From assembly GCA_002778195.1 (NCBI GenBank), contig PCDI01000006.1, positions 436,690-500,689 of the forward strand: a DNA stretch of 64,000 bases, given 5' to 3'. Positions 33,137-43,712 of this stretch are shown piece after piece (within the stretch, counting starts at the first letter, position 1; each line of letters opens with the position of its first letter). Origin of the DNA: Raffaelea ambrosiae. Taxonomy: Eukaryota > Ascomycota > Sordariomycetes > Ophiostomatales > Ophiostomataceae. Made by a program: the position numbers and the translations under genes. The notes under the pieces were generated by a model. The model saw only the letters and a list, made by a program, of their open reading frames with translations. It did not search any database and was not told where the DNA came from.

Positions 33137-34808
33137 ATGGCTACATCGGACGCAAGCGCACAGGTCCTGTGCATCAAGGACCTTAAAAAGGCCGCATCCG
33201 AGAAGTTGTCACAGACCTACCGAGGCAAGCTCAATATTTCTTTGCCGAAACAGGCGTGCTGTACTGGGACTGGATTGGGAAAGAAAAAAAAAAAAAAAAA
33301 AAAACTTAACTAATGCCGAATAAACAGACTATTTTAACGGCGGCTCCATGGACGGTCTAACGTATGCTTGTTTTCTTTTGCCAGTCTCTGATTTTACCGC
33401 ACAGATCATTGCGCAGCTTGGGGGTTTTCAAAGAACATTCTCACTTCATTATTGCTTTTGGCTGAATTTCATGCTTGATCTCATGCTTTATTCCGCCATC
33501 CGAACCAAGTAACCGGGCAACTGATAAGCATCCCAGTCTCAACTTGAACGAAACTGCCTTCGACAGCTACCTGCTACGCCCCCGCGTCCTGCGCGATGTC
33601 TCCAACATCGACACCACCACCACGCTGTGGGGCCACACAACGGCGCTACCTCTGGGCGTCTCCCCCACTGCCATGCATCGAATGGTCCATCCCGATGGCG
33701 AGGTGGGCACGTCCAAGGCCTGTGCTTCCCGCCGCGTACCCATGGTTCTGTCTGCTCTTTCCAACGACAGCCTGGAAGACGTCGCGGCCCAGAGCAGCGA
33801 CGGCTCCACGCCGTATGCGATCCAAATTAGCCCGCTGAACAAGAGAGAAGCCATGACCAACCTGCTCGCCCGAGCCAAAGGTACCACCCACTCCCTAGCA
33901 GTCCGATAGGTCACACTTCACAGCCTAACTTTACAGCTGCTGGATACAAGGCCGCCGTGTTGACCACAGATGCTCCGATGTATGGACGGCGTCTGCAGAA
34001 CATACGCAACGGCTTTCGCATTCCGCCCGGCTCGACCTTTCCTAATCTCGTCGCCACCGACACAAAGATCACTGAGATTGCTGTTAGTAAGTCACCAGGC
34101 CCATACACGCTCTTAACCTGGGCTCTGTTCTTTTCAATGCTCTCTTCGAGGTGGCATTGCCCATGCACATGTCTTGCCTGACACACTCTCAGATCCGTCT
34201 GCAACCTGGGAAGAAATCATACCCTGGCTTCGAACCCAGACCGACATGGAGCTCTGGGTCAAGGGAGGTTAGTTACACTACGAGTGCCCATCACCTTTGC
34301 TTTTTTGTTTATTCTAATATTCACCTCTCGCCAGTGACCTGCAGAGAGGACGTCTCTCTTGCCATCAATTATGGCCTGGACGGCGTCATTATCTCCAATC
34401 ACGGCGGCAGACAGCTGGACTCCACACCTGCCACGATCGACATCCTCCGCGAAGTTGCGCCGTTTGCCAAGGGCAAGATCCGTCTAGCCATGGACAGTGG
34501 CGTCCAGCGTGGCTCGGACATTTTCAAGGCCATTGCCTTGGGCGCTGAGTTTGTGTTTGTCGGCAGAATCGCCATCTGGGGGCTGGCGGTAAGTTTGGAG
34601 CCCTGCTTCTGCTCCAGTGGTATATTCGTGTCTAACAAGTTGCTATCTTCAGTACAACGGATCTGAAGGCGTTGGCCTGGCATTGGATCTCCTCCAACAG
34701 GAATTCAAGGTTTGCATGGGCCTGGCAGGATGCACCAAAGTGTCGGAAATCAACCCTTCCCATCTGTCTGTCTTGCGCAGCGATAGAGTATTAGAGGGTG
34801 TATACTAG
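33137..34808 (+). CDS. FUB9: FMN-dependent alpha-hydroxy-acid dehydrogenase/oxidase, FUB9 type
   Basis: Seven exons (33137-33224, 33328-33361, 33537-33880, 33937-34086, 34151-34267, 34335-34588, 34653-34808) sum to 1143 nt, 380 residues. Intron 1 uses a GC donor (G-GCAAGC) and ends in CAG; the others are GT-AG. The TIM-barrel family motifs are in order: YFNGGSMDGLT, LLRPRVLRDVSNIDTTTTLWG, PYAIQISPLNKREAM, VLTTDAPMYGRR, the catalytic His in ISNHGGRQLD, and MDSGVQRGSDIFKAIALGAEFVFVGR for FMN phosphate. In the fusaric acid pathway the homologue oxidises the tetrahydropicolinic acid ring to the aromatic pyridine. The exon 4/5 junction (IAV-S-GIAHAH) is in phase but is the least certain. Confidence 0.9.
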
Positions 34809-37800
34809 ATATGCTCTGCCGATATGGCGATTATCTCCTCTGTGCAAACTCAGTACAAAGAGATTTCATAAACATGAAAAGAGTAGTGCCGGTCAACTTT
34901 GACCACTGAAATCAAGCTGTCCCATTTGCCACTCGTCTAAGAAACAAATCCCAAGAAATGGCCATAGGGCGGCGGATTTCTTTCGGGCCGGTCAAATCGG
35001 GCCGGAACAACGCCCTCCCTTACCGCGTGTCATCGAATGCATATGCACAATACTTCTGGTGCTATCGTCCCGGTCTTGTGGCTGAGGTTGAGCGGAAATT
35101 TAGCTAAGACAGCTGGGCGGCAGCAACCGCAGGTGTTTCCCCTTGGCTAAGGACAAGCATTGTCTAGCTGATGGATATCCGGGCCAAGGAACGGACCAGT
35201 TCGGTCTCGGTTAGGGTCAAGGGCCGCGCAAGCACCGCAGTGGTGGCGGTCACGCCAAGGAAACCAATGTTAGTTGCATTAGTGTGTTCTAAGAGAATAT
35301 GCGTAAAGCAGGGAATTTGGAGAGCGGAAAGAGGTGAAAAATAAACGGGAAAAAAAAAGGAAGAAAAAAAAGGGGAAAAAAAAGAGAAAAAAAGAGAAAA
35401 GAAAGGAAAGAAAGAAAGAAAAAACTTGCCCTGTAGAAAACTCGCCAAATGTATCGTTTATTTTATTAAAATCCTTAGAACCATTGTGTCTAGCCCAAGA
35501 ACAGCAGACCGAATGCGTTTCCCGGCCCAGTCGGCCCAGTTTAAATGCTGCTACGCCGGCTCCCAATAACACCGGATCAGACGACACAATATGCGCGCAA
35601 ATCCATAGCTCATGGCTCACATACTGAGAGAGTGTACCGTGCACATTTGTGCCCATATTGTCGCCGACGTGCATTCTCGCAGCAAGAGATCTACACCAAG
35701 TATCGAGCGGGCGTAGAATTTTGTGGGGATCTTGCTCCGGTTTAGTTATTTATGATAGTAGACAGCCAGTGTGTAACTGGCAGTGACTGGTCAATTTTCA
35801 CAGAACGAGACGCCGGGAAAATAGGGAGAAGAAGACGTACACATACGACGCCGCTCGTAGTGCACGATGGGGCAGGGTGTCTGCTGGGGGGTGGGCGGCG
35901 ACAGCAGCCCGGGTGACGTATCAACGTCGTCTTCGGATTCCCTGTCATCATCTATTCTGTGTTTCATCACCAGTGCATTTTCAGAACTCACCTAAGATCA
36001 ATAAAGACGTAAACCCTATTTAAAGACGGAAAGGAGATATAAGAAAATAGTGGTAGATGGGGGGTTAAAAAGCTGAGGGGGGGTTCAGAAACGGTCTGTA
36101 AACAGGGGTATGTAGTCACAGTGGTTCGTGCTGATTTATTTGACCCCGCGGGGGCTTTTTTTAACCCTTGTCTGACTCCAACCCCGGCCAGACTGGATGT
36201 TGAGGTAGAGTCGATTTCGTTCGGTGGTCTGACGGGCGTTTGGAGAGTATAAGCCCACCGCTTGAAAACGGAGTGGACTGTCTTGATTGTTTCTGAGCAT
36301 CAGACACATTGGCCTGATTAGATTGATTAGATTGATTAGATTGCTTGAGGCGCCGTGACCGGCTGCTGCTGGATGGAGACGGATCGACTGGCGTCTAGCA
36401 AGAAACAGGCGTGTCGAGGCATAGATAGAGCGAGGCAGCTGAATATGGATTGCTTTTTTGCGAACCAATCGTCAAGCAGTCCGTTCCCCATCCACGCCCG
36501 ACAACAGTGTCGACAGCACGCAGGCATTGGTTAGTGCAGCTGCGGCAGAGCAGACCACACTCACAGCTGCATCGCACTTGACCTTCCTCTCACGTCAGGG
36601 CGCGCACGCCTTGTTTGCCTTGTTTGGGGGCTCGTTTCCCGAATTCTCCCGCCGCCCTTGGGGGCTCGCTTCCAGGAGTATCCATGGACGATGACATACT
36701 GGAGGCTGCGGACAGAAATAGCGCGGCCTGTGCGCCTCGTGCACCAGGCTGTATTTTGCCTGTGCGATCCGGGCGTCGAAAACGTCTGGAATTCGCGACG
36801 TTTCGGCGTTTTTACAAAGTAGTTCCGCAAAGCAGGCAAGAAGCAGCTATTCCCGAGTCCAGACCCGCATTCAATCTTATCAGTTGCATCGCTGCTCACG
36901 CTAGCTTGGTCCCCACCCCGCTACCAAGAAAGCTTGATCGGTTTGCCCCTTTAAGTAAGCACTGTGGTTGGCTACTGTGCGCATGCACTGTGTCTCGACT
37001 GTGCCCTCCGTTCAACGAGCCCAACACGCTATGCAGGACTGCGGCACGCGCCTGGAACGGAGCGCAAGGCAATCCTATGTACGCGGGACACTAGTGTGCG
37101 TGGGGGGGGGGGGTGCTTCTCGACGGCGCAGCAGTCGTGCAGACGCTGCCTGAACTTCCACAGGTCCAAAAAAGAAGATCCTGGTCGCGGACCAACTGTT
37201 TGCTCGTCTCGTCTGATGGGTTTGGAGGCCGGACAGAACCGAACAAGCGGCGTGGGGGCTAACGCCTGTGCCTGTCGCCGGTTGATGCGGATTCGGGAGA
37301 GCAGCCGGCGCAGGGAGTCGAGGCTGTGGCGGGCCTAATGCGGGCGTCGGTCTGCGAGGGGGGGCCTAATGTGGGTATGCCTCAGGAATCGTATACCATA
37401 ACCGGACGGGGTAACTAACCAAAAGACAATGCACATGCAGTCAGCGTCGACAGCCAAGACTTTCGTGTCGTTCCCCCCCGCCCCATTCAGTCACGGCAGG
37501 CAGAACGGCTGTGCAAGAGCTGTCCTGTGGCATAATGCCATGGTGTCACTCTGAAAATCCTGCTTGACGCTGATCTAAGAAACTTCTTTTTCCAACATCG
37601 GAAGGTTTAGACATCCACTGCCGTGCCAATCGGAGACCCTCAAACCACGCCATGCGTGCTGGTGTGCAGGCGAGTACATTGTTATTAATGATGTCGAGTC
37701 TTCGAGGGCTGACCCTTTGGCCAATGGGTCTTTTATCCTCGTGTTCCACCCGTTTCATATACCTCTCGTTTTTTGGGGGGGGGGGTTTGTTTCTTGCTCG

Positions 37801-37817
37801 TGGAATCTGCAGCCAAG
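34809..37817. other. Long intergenic region upstream of the cluster regulator
   Basis: About 3 kb without a supportable gene. It contains an A/G-only tract (about 35335-35424) and a short TTGATTAGA tandem repeat (about 36317-36345). Two TCGGA copies at 37598 and 37630 lie 184-220 bp upstream of the regulator ATG. ORFs here have no known domain. Confidence 0.45.
37598..37634 (-). promoter_or_regulatory. Pair of TCGGA sites upstream of FUB10-type regulator
   Basis: Two copies of the cluster pentamer, 27 bp apart, which would allow self-activation by the regulator. Only two copies, so weaker than the other groups. Confidence 0.3.
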
Positions 37818-39197
37818 ATGGTGGGCGAATTCTCGACCAGAGCTCCTTGGAAACGCTCCGCATGTGACCGCTGCCGCTCCCAGAAGTTGCGGTGCTACCG
37901 AGACGAGGGTCGATCGTCGGGCGCATGCCATAGATGTATAAAATCCGGGAGCAAATGCATCACGAGCATGGCCCGTCCAACCGGCCGTCCACCATTACGG
38001 CAGCAGCCTACCATCACCGACACAAGCACCATTTCTTCTTCGTCGGAAGCAAACAGCCACATGTCCTCCGGCAGCAACAGGGTCGACCGGAATATTAGCA
38101 ACGCTGGCATGGATTGCGAGTTGTCCCTGGATACGTTCTTGGACAGCATTGGGATGCAGCAAACGGACTCCATCCTGAACAGCAGTCTGGACGGCATGGA
38201 CGATATGCAGGGTATGGACTTGTTTCCCCAACAGCCAACAGCCATGCACAGCCTATCTCCCGTTGTCGATGTGACACAACAGCACACCGATGGGGACTTC
38301 CACCCGCCACCACAATCTGCACCTCCGCCTTACCAGCTTGGCCACCGCCTCATTCTTCCGAGAGAAGACCCCTCGGGCCTCGCATTGCCAGCATACAGCA
38401 GTGCAGATCGCGCTGGGATACTCCTGTCGCAGTTGCATCTAGAGCTCTGCAAGCTGCTCTTCTGCGTCCAATCAGTGCCGTGGGATGTACAGGATGCACT
38501 GAGACTAACAATAACATCTCCCGAGAGCGACGAGAGCCAAGATCGAGACGGGGGAGACCCACACCCTCTCGTGCGGGTTGCCAAGGCCATAGCAGAATTA
38601 GAGAAGCTTTTGGCCAGCCTGCCACCATCAGCAGGCGAGGGAGACCAAACCCCCCCAGAAACAGAAGTGTCCTACCACCCCGGGCAGCAATACCTGAGCA
38701 CGACCCAGTTGCTGGTAGCCTTGTCCTGCTATATTCAGATTGTATCCATTTATGACAACATCTTTACGACCGTGTTCGAATACCTAGCCAGCAGCAGCCC
38801 GACAGCGTCGTTGATCAACTTGCCGTTATCACAGCAGCCGCAGCAGCCACAGCAGCCACAGCAGCAAACACGACAACAAAAACAAGAACAGACTCCGTCG
38901 ACGCCAACACTCTACTTGTGTGGGCTCCCAATCTCGCCGAACCGAAAACTCTACGGAACACTACTGGTGCACCAGATCGAGCACCAGCTGGGGCGGATTG
39001 AAATGCTGGTGGGCTTACCAAAGAATTATCGAATATCGTCAACCCCTGGAGATGTCACCAATGGACTGTTTGCGGGACAGCACTACCAAAGTCTGCTCAA
39101 TGCGGTGTTCCAGCTGGGAGAGTATCGATCAGGAGAATATGACACCCGGTGTGTTCGATCGCTAAAGCGGAAGATGAGGCAGATCAAAGATCTGTAA
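37818..39197 (+). CDS. FUB10: Zn2Cys6 transcription factor, FUB10 type (AflR-like)
   Basis: Single exon, 459 residues, ATG 37818. The Zn2Cys6 binuclear cluster is at residues 16-47: CDRCRSQKLRC, then six Cys in all ending with KC, preceded by the basic KRSACDRC context seen in AflR-type regulators. The middle region is Ser/Asn-rich, and a Gln-Pro tract (QQPQQPQQPQQQ) encoded at about 38832-38868 lies in the C-terminal half. The C-terminal half has the helical profile of the AflR regulatory domain (ATQLLVALSCYIQIVSIYD-like TTQLLVALSCYIQIVSIYDN). It is the only DNA-binding protein inside the cluster, so it is the natural candidate for binding the shared TCCGA repeats. Confidence 0.88.
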   Translation: MVGEFSTRAPWKRSACDRCRSQKLRCYRDEGRSSGACHRCIKSGSKCITSMARPTGRPPLRQQPTITDTSTISSSSEANSHMSSGSNRVDRNISNAGMDCELSLDTFLDSIGMQQTDSILNSSLDGMDDMQGMDLFPQQPTAMHSLSPVVDVTQQHTDGDFHPPPQSAPPPYQLGHRLILPREDPSGLALPAYSSADRAGILLSQLHLELCKLLFCVQSVPWDVQDALRLTITSPESDESQDRDGGDPHPLVRVAKAIAELEKLLASLPPSAGEGDQTPPETEVSYHPGQQYLSTTQLLVALSCYIQIVSIYDNIFTTVFEYLASSSPTASLINLPLSQQPQQPQQPQQQTRQQKQEQTPSTPTLYLCGLPISPNRKLYGTLLVHQIEHQLGRIEMLVGLPKNYRISSTPGDVTNGLFAGQHYQSLLNAVFQLGEYRSGEYDTRCVRSLKRKMRQIKDL

Positions 39198-40755
39198 AAA
39201 GCCAATTTTCTGTTCACTGGGTGACTGATTGGAGAAACATCGAGGTGTGTGGAAGTTTTTTTATATGCCGTTCCTTTGGCAAGCCTTTACAGGGGGTGGT
39301 TTTTTATTTTTTTAATCTCAGCGACCCCCTAAAACCCATTTGCACCATTTTCTCATAATTCCGTGAGATATTGCTTCTTTCCAGGTAGATCGTGAACAGC
39401 TTGATAAACCGATAATTCATGTCCTATCCTGCCATTACCGTCGGCTTCACTATGGCCGTTCTTCCCCAGTCCATTGTTGCCTTAGAGAACGGCGACGTCG
39501 CCAAACCAGCTAATGGAGGTACCTTGTTACGAAAACAATTGTCCTGGATTCCATATCAAAGGCGGTTACATTAAGCAGACTTATAACTAGTCATGGGTTC
39601 TCAGCTTAATCTCCATTTTAAACGGCGTAATTTATATTACTACAACTCTTGCTACTTGTGATATACACGTACCGTTTATTCTACGATGTCGAGCCCGAGA
39701 CTCTCTTTTATAAAAGAGAGGATGGTTAGATATCCCGGCCAACTATAGGTAAACGACTAAAGATGCCGTGTAGGAACTCTCTATTTCGCTTACGCACCTT
39801 TTAAATCATATATTTTTAAAACCCGTCGTTACAATAATAATATGATTGGTATTTTATCTCACTGATAAACTAATCAGTAAGCGATTAGTGTATAAGTTTC
39901 TTTAATCGCCATTTATACTTACTAACAATTGGACGTTATTTATACTGCCCTTATGCTGGTGGCCAGCTCGGTCCCTCGGTCGTTGCTTGGTATAGCGTTT
40001 CCGCTCTTTACCACCCAGACATATGAAAATCCCGGGAATCAACAACCGGATGTCGTGGAGGTTAAGGAGAATGCCCGGTGGAAGACTGGCATCAGCTGTC
40101 ATTGCTGCATGCGGCGGAATGTCTACTTATCTCTCCATCCCGTCTCAACAGGATAGTTAGCAGCAGCATCATTATTCGTAATGAAGCAAATCAAAACACC
40201 ACATTCGAGACTTGTGGACCCCATCGGAGTGTGGGACATTAGCGGACAACCAGAGAGCCAGTAAGAAGCCAGCATGCGTCAGCCATTCTTGTTTCTGGGA
40301 CATCAAAATGTGGATTGCTTGGCGAGAGAGGCGTCGCTGGTTATCTGTTTCGGTCCTACGACGGGCCTGTGTCCAAGAAACCACCCCGTCAAAATGCAAG
40401 GCTGTGATAGAGAATTCTCGGAACCAGACCACCATCCTCACCAGATCCGTCTGCTTTGTGCAGGAGAATGCCATGTGCCAACAACTTTCCCTGCTTTAAT
40501 CTTGGTTCTTCAGGTTTTACGCCGCCGTCCTACGTTGCGCCTCGCTTCTTCCACGCGCAGGATGTGCTAAGAGGAACTGTTTATTTCTGTCTACATTGGC
40601 AAGCAAGACCAGAGCATAGGGTGCACCGTGTACGCTTGGGTGCATTGGCGAATCGCATCACGAGCCAGCAGTCCGAGCATCAGCACAACGGCGAGCAGAT
40701 ATATCAGAAATGTAAATCTTTTTAGTAACAGAAATTATGTAGAAAATAGCAACAC
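39198..40755. other. Intergenic region with AT-rich island
   Basis: 1.56 kb. From about 39370 to 39960 base composition drops sharply to AT-rich, with many TTATA/TAATA words. A short ATG frame at 39419-39571 of 50 codons (starting MSYPAITVGF) sits at its left edge and resembles nothing I can name. The island may be a decayed, RIP-mutated mobile element; no terminal repeats were identified. Confidence 0.45.
39701..39720. repeat. Perfect 20-bp palindrome in the AT-rich island
   Basis: CTCTCTTTTATAAAAGAGAG equals its own reverse complement over all 20 bases. It could form a cruciform or be an element-end or binding-site remnant. Confidence 0.85.
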
Positions 40756-42417
40756 TTAGTATACATAGCGGAAGCGAGGGTTCTGCGCCATGTTAGTTGT
40801 CGAACGATGTCAAGAAAAAGGGACAGGTTGGGGGGGGCTCACCTCAAAGTCGGTCAGATCGTGGGCGGTCTCGTCGGCTATGGGGTCCTCGAGCGGGTCG
40901 GCGACCTGCGCAGCATCCCGCTTCTTGTTGCGGTAAATGAGCAGCATGCGCAGGGAAAAGGCGAGGACGATCTGGGCGGCGGCGCAGGCCATGGCGAGCT
41001 TGCAGCCGGTCTCATAGACGGGGGCCTCCTTGGCGAGGAAGGCGTGGGGGCCGATGATGTTGCCGACGCAGTAGGCGGCAAAGACGACGACGGTGCCGGT
41101 CATGCGCTTGGTGTAGCCGCCGATGTTGGTGGCGGGCATCTGCAGACAGACGACGAGCGAGGAGACAAAGGAGCCGGTGATGTAGTTGCCGAAGAGGACG
41201 CCGATCTTGTAGTGGGTGCGGTCGAGGCGCCACATGAGGGACATGCCGATGATGGTGGGCACGAGGTAGGCCATCATGACGTAGGTGCGGGCGTTGCGGA
41301 AGCGGGAGGCGACGTAGGTGCCGGACAGGATGAAGAAGACCTGGAAGCCGCCCGCGGGGATGCCGAGGGCGGTGGCGCGCAGCGAGTCGTTGACGAGGCC
41401 CTTGATGATGAGCTTGTTGAAGTTGGCAAAGCCGCCGTTGATGGTCTCGTTGAAGAGGGTGAAGAAGAAGAGCAGCCAGACCTGGGCGTCGCAGAGCGCC
41501 TCGACGATCTGGCGCGGCTTGATTTGCTTGCTCAGGATGCCGGTGCGGGCCATCTTGCCGCGGGCGATGAGGGTGGCGCGGTCCTGCAGGCTGAACTGGC
41601 GGGCGGACATGATGTTGTCGGGCAAGAACACGAGCAGCAGGACGCCCCAGATGACGGTGGCGCCGCCGCAGATGAGGAAGATGGCCTTCCAGACGGGGAA
41701 CGTCTGGATCTGGCCGATGGCGTACGTCAGCATGCCGCCGATCATGCTGCCGAAGCCGTTGCAGCAGTAGAACACGCCGGCCCGGAACGGCTGCTCCTGG
41801 CGCGTGTACCACATGCCCACGATCATCATGAAGCACGGGGTGATGGGCGCCTCGAAGACGCCCAGCAGGAAGCGGCAGGCGGCCAGGCCGGCAAAGGTGG
41901 AGCAGCCGGCCGTCGCCATGAGCACGGCGCCCCACAGCGTGACGCAGGCGCCGACGACGATGCCCATGCGCGTGCGCTGGGCCAGGGCGCTCCAGGGGTA
42001 CTCGGCCACGAGGTAGGCCAGGTAGAAGACGCTGGCGAACCAGCTGTACTGGTCCTGGGAGATGCCCGTGTCGGAGAAGAGGTCGAAGACGGCCGAGTAG
42101 CCCATGGCCTGCTTGTCAATGTACTGCAGCGTGTAGGTGCCGGCCAGCAGGGGCAGCAGGCGCAGGTCGACGCGGCGGATCAGACGGCGGACCTCGGCCT
42201 CGTCCGTCAGCAGCTCCTGCAGGTAGCCGTGGCCGAAGTTGTTGTCGCGCAGAAAGACCTCGGCATCGTCGAGGTCGTGCACCACCTCGCCGGCGGCAAT
42301 GTCGGCTTTGGCATCGGAGATGCTGAGAGCCGGCGTCTTTTTCTCGTCGTTCATCTTTTCTCCGCTGGCCATGCTTGTTGTGGGTTGGACGTCTTCACGG
42401 TTGGCGTCGAGCGGCAT
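40756..42417 (-). CDS. MFS transporter, ACS family (allantoate/nicotinate permease-like)
   Basis: Exon 1 is 42417-40843 and exon 2 is 40782-40756, giving 533 residues. The 60-bp intron (GTGAGC...GCGCAG) restores the family C-terminus DLTDFENPRFRYVY; reading through it would give an unrelated Pro-rich end. Twelve hydrophobic segments are visible. Family motifs are the N-terminal cytosolic region ending in RRLIRRVDLRLLPLL, YIDKQAMGYSAVFD, YLVAEYPWSALAQRT, CRFLLGVFEAPITPCF, WYTRQEQPFRAGVFYCCNG, and NIGGYTKRMTGTVVVFAAYCVGNIIGP. ACS members usually import organic anions, including allantoate and nicotinate. It takes the position of the FUB11 exporter but appears to belong to a different MFS family. 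It lacks TCCGA groups upstream. Confidence 0.9.
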
Positions 42418-43712
42418 GTGTGGTCCACCTTGTGTTGAAAAGGAGGAGACTATGGGGCATGGGAGGACTAGAGGACAGAGGACAGAGGACAAACAAAAAC
42501 AAAAAACAAAACAAAAAAAAACAGACGACAGACGCGGACGACAGGCGCGGTCGACAGACGGCCCGTCAAAGCGTATGTCTTTTTCTTTATTAACAAATTG
42601 CCATTTGCTGTTATCAAACTCGTGTCGGCACGGCCGACCAGCGGTGGTCCTGGGCCCATGATACGAGATCGGTTTCTTGGGCATATCGAGCCGGCGTTCA
42701 GCGACGATCCCACCTCGCATCCCTGCAGTGCACGGCAGATAGTTGTTTGTCGTCCAGTGCGTTATCGCATCTTATCACTGCTGTCGCCATCATCATGCAA
42801 GTGCTGCCATGTATCTGTACGGCTGCAACCTGGCGTCAAACATCTCGTGTCGTGTGTTTTGTGATTTCATTTCTTTTGCATTTTTTTATCACTTCTTATC
42901 GTCTCGTCCTGCATGCTCTCTTGCTCTCTTCTTCCCCAAAGGCGCCGCACGCTGCAGTGCCGGATCCCTGGGAAACGAACCAATCCTTCCGCCTCCACTT
43001 CAACGCATGATCCACCGCAAGCGTGGTCAAGATGCGGGGGTCTCGGGTGATTTTTCCGTCCGGGGAATGGCAGTCAAGCGAGAATTGTGGCCCTGCATGA
43101 AATGGTGTACTTTTCTGGCTTGTCCGGCACCTGTGTCGTAGGCGGTGTACAATCCACCGGCTGTCCAGCAAGGCAAGTCAGTGAACAGGAGCCCAATGGT
43201 CGCTGGAAAGGGCCCATGCCATGACATCCAATATCGAGTCGATACTATCGACTCGGCCCAAAGCCAAGTGGAGCTATGATAACCAAGGGCCCGCTGGTGC
43301 TGTGCAAGTAGAAGAAGTGAAAGTGGGAAGAGCAGACAGTGGTGTTATTATGGCCAGGGTACGTGTATCGGCCGTTTGCCGCTCCTAGCGTCGTGTGGTC
43401 GATAGCGGCTTCGATAGGGGTCGGGAAAGCCCGACACAGCAGCCACAGGCTGGTCTGATTGAACATGCTATGCCTCCAACGGATTGCTGTCTATGCTGGA
43501 CAACAACGGCCATGGCCAAAACAGCAGCAGCAATGCGGTGATTTTCGGTGTAGAACGTCTACAGCCCAGGCGTTTCCTGTCCCCTATGTGCATGCAATTT
43601 TTTATTTTTTGTTTCTATTCTAGTAAGATACAGTGTATTTTGGGGCCTCCTTTGTTTTTTGCTTTTTGGATCCGTCTTTTTGGTTTCCCTTCTTTTCGTC
43701 TAGTTGGTTCCT
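42418..43712. other. Intergenic region between carboxylesterase and transporter
   Basis: 1.3 kb, promoter of the transporter and 3' end of the esterase. No TCCGA pentamers and no supported gene seen. Confidence 0.45.

Noticed and set aside
36136..37338. Several 60-160 codon frames upstream of the regulator, considered as a FUB2 or FUB3 counterpart
   Set aside because: None shows aspartate kinase motifs or any domain, and start and splice signals are not coherent.
40810..40842. Read-through C-terminus of the transporter (VSPPQPVPFS)
   Set aside because: A GTGAGC...GCGCAG intron at 40783-40842 restores the family ending, so this stretch is intronic.
40807..42438. 543-codon plus-strand frame opposite the MFS transporter
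   Set aside because: Gly/Val/Asp-rich antisense pattern without any domain; the minus frame has twelve membrane segments.
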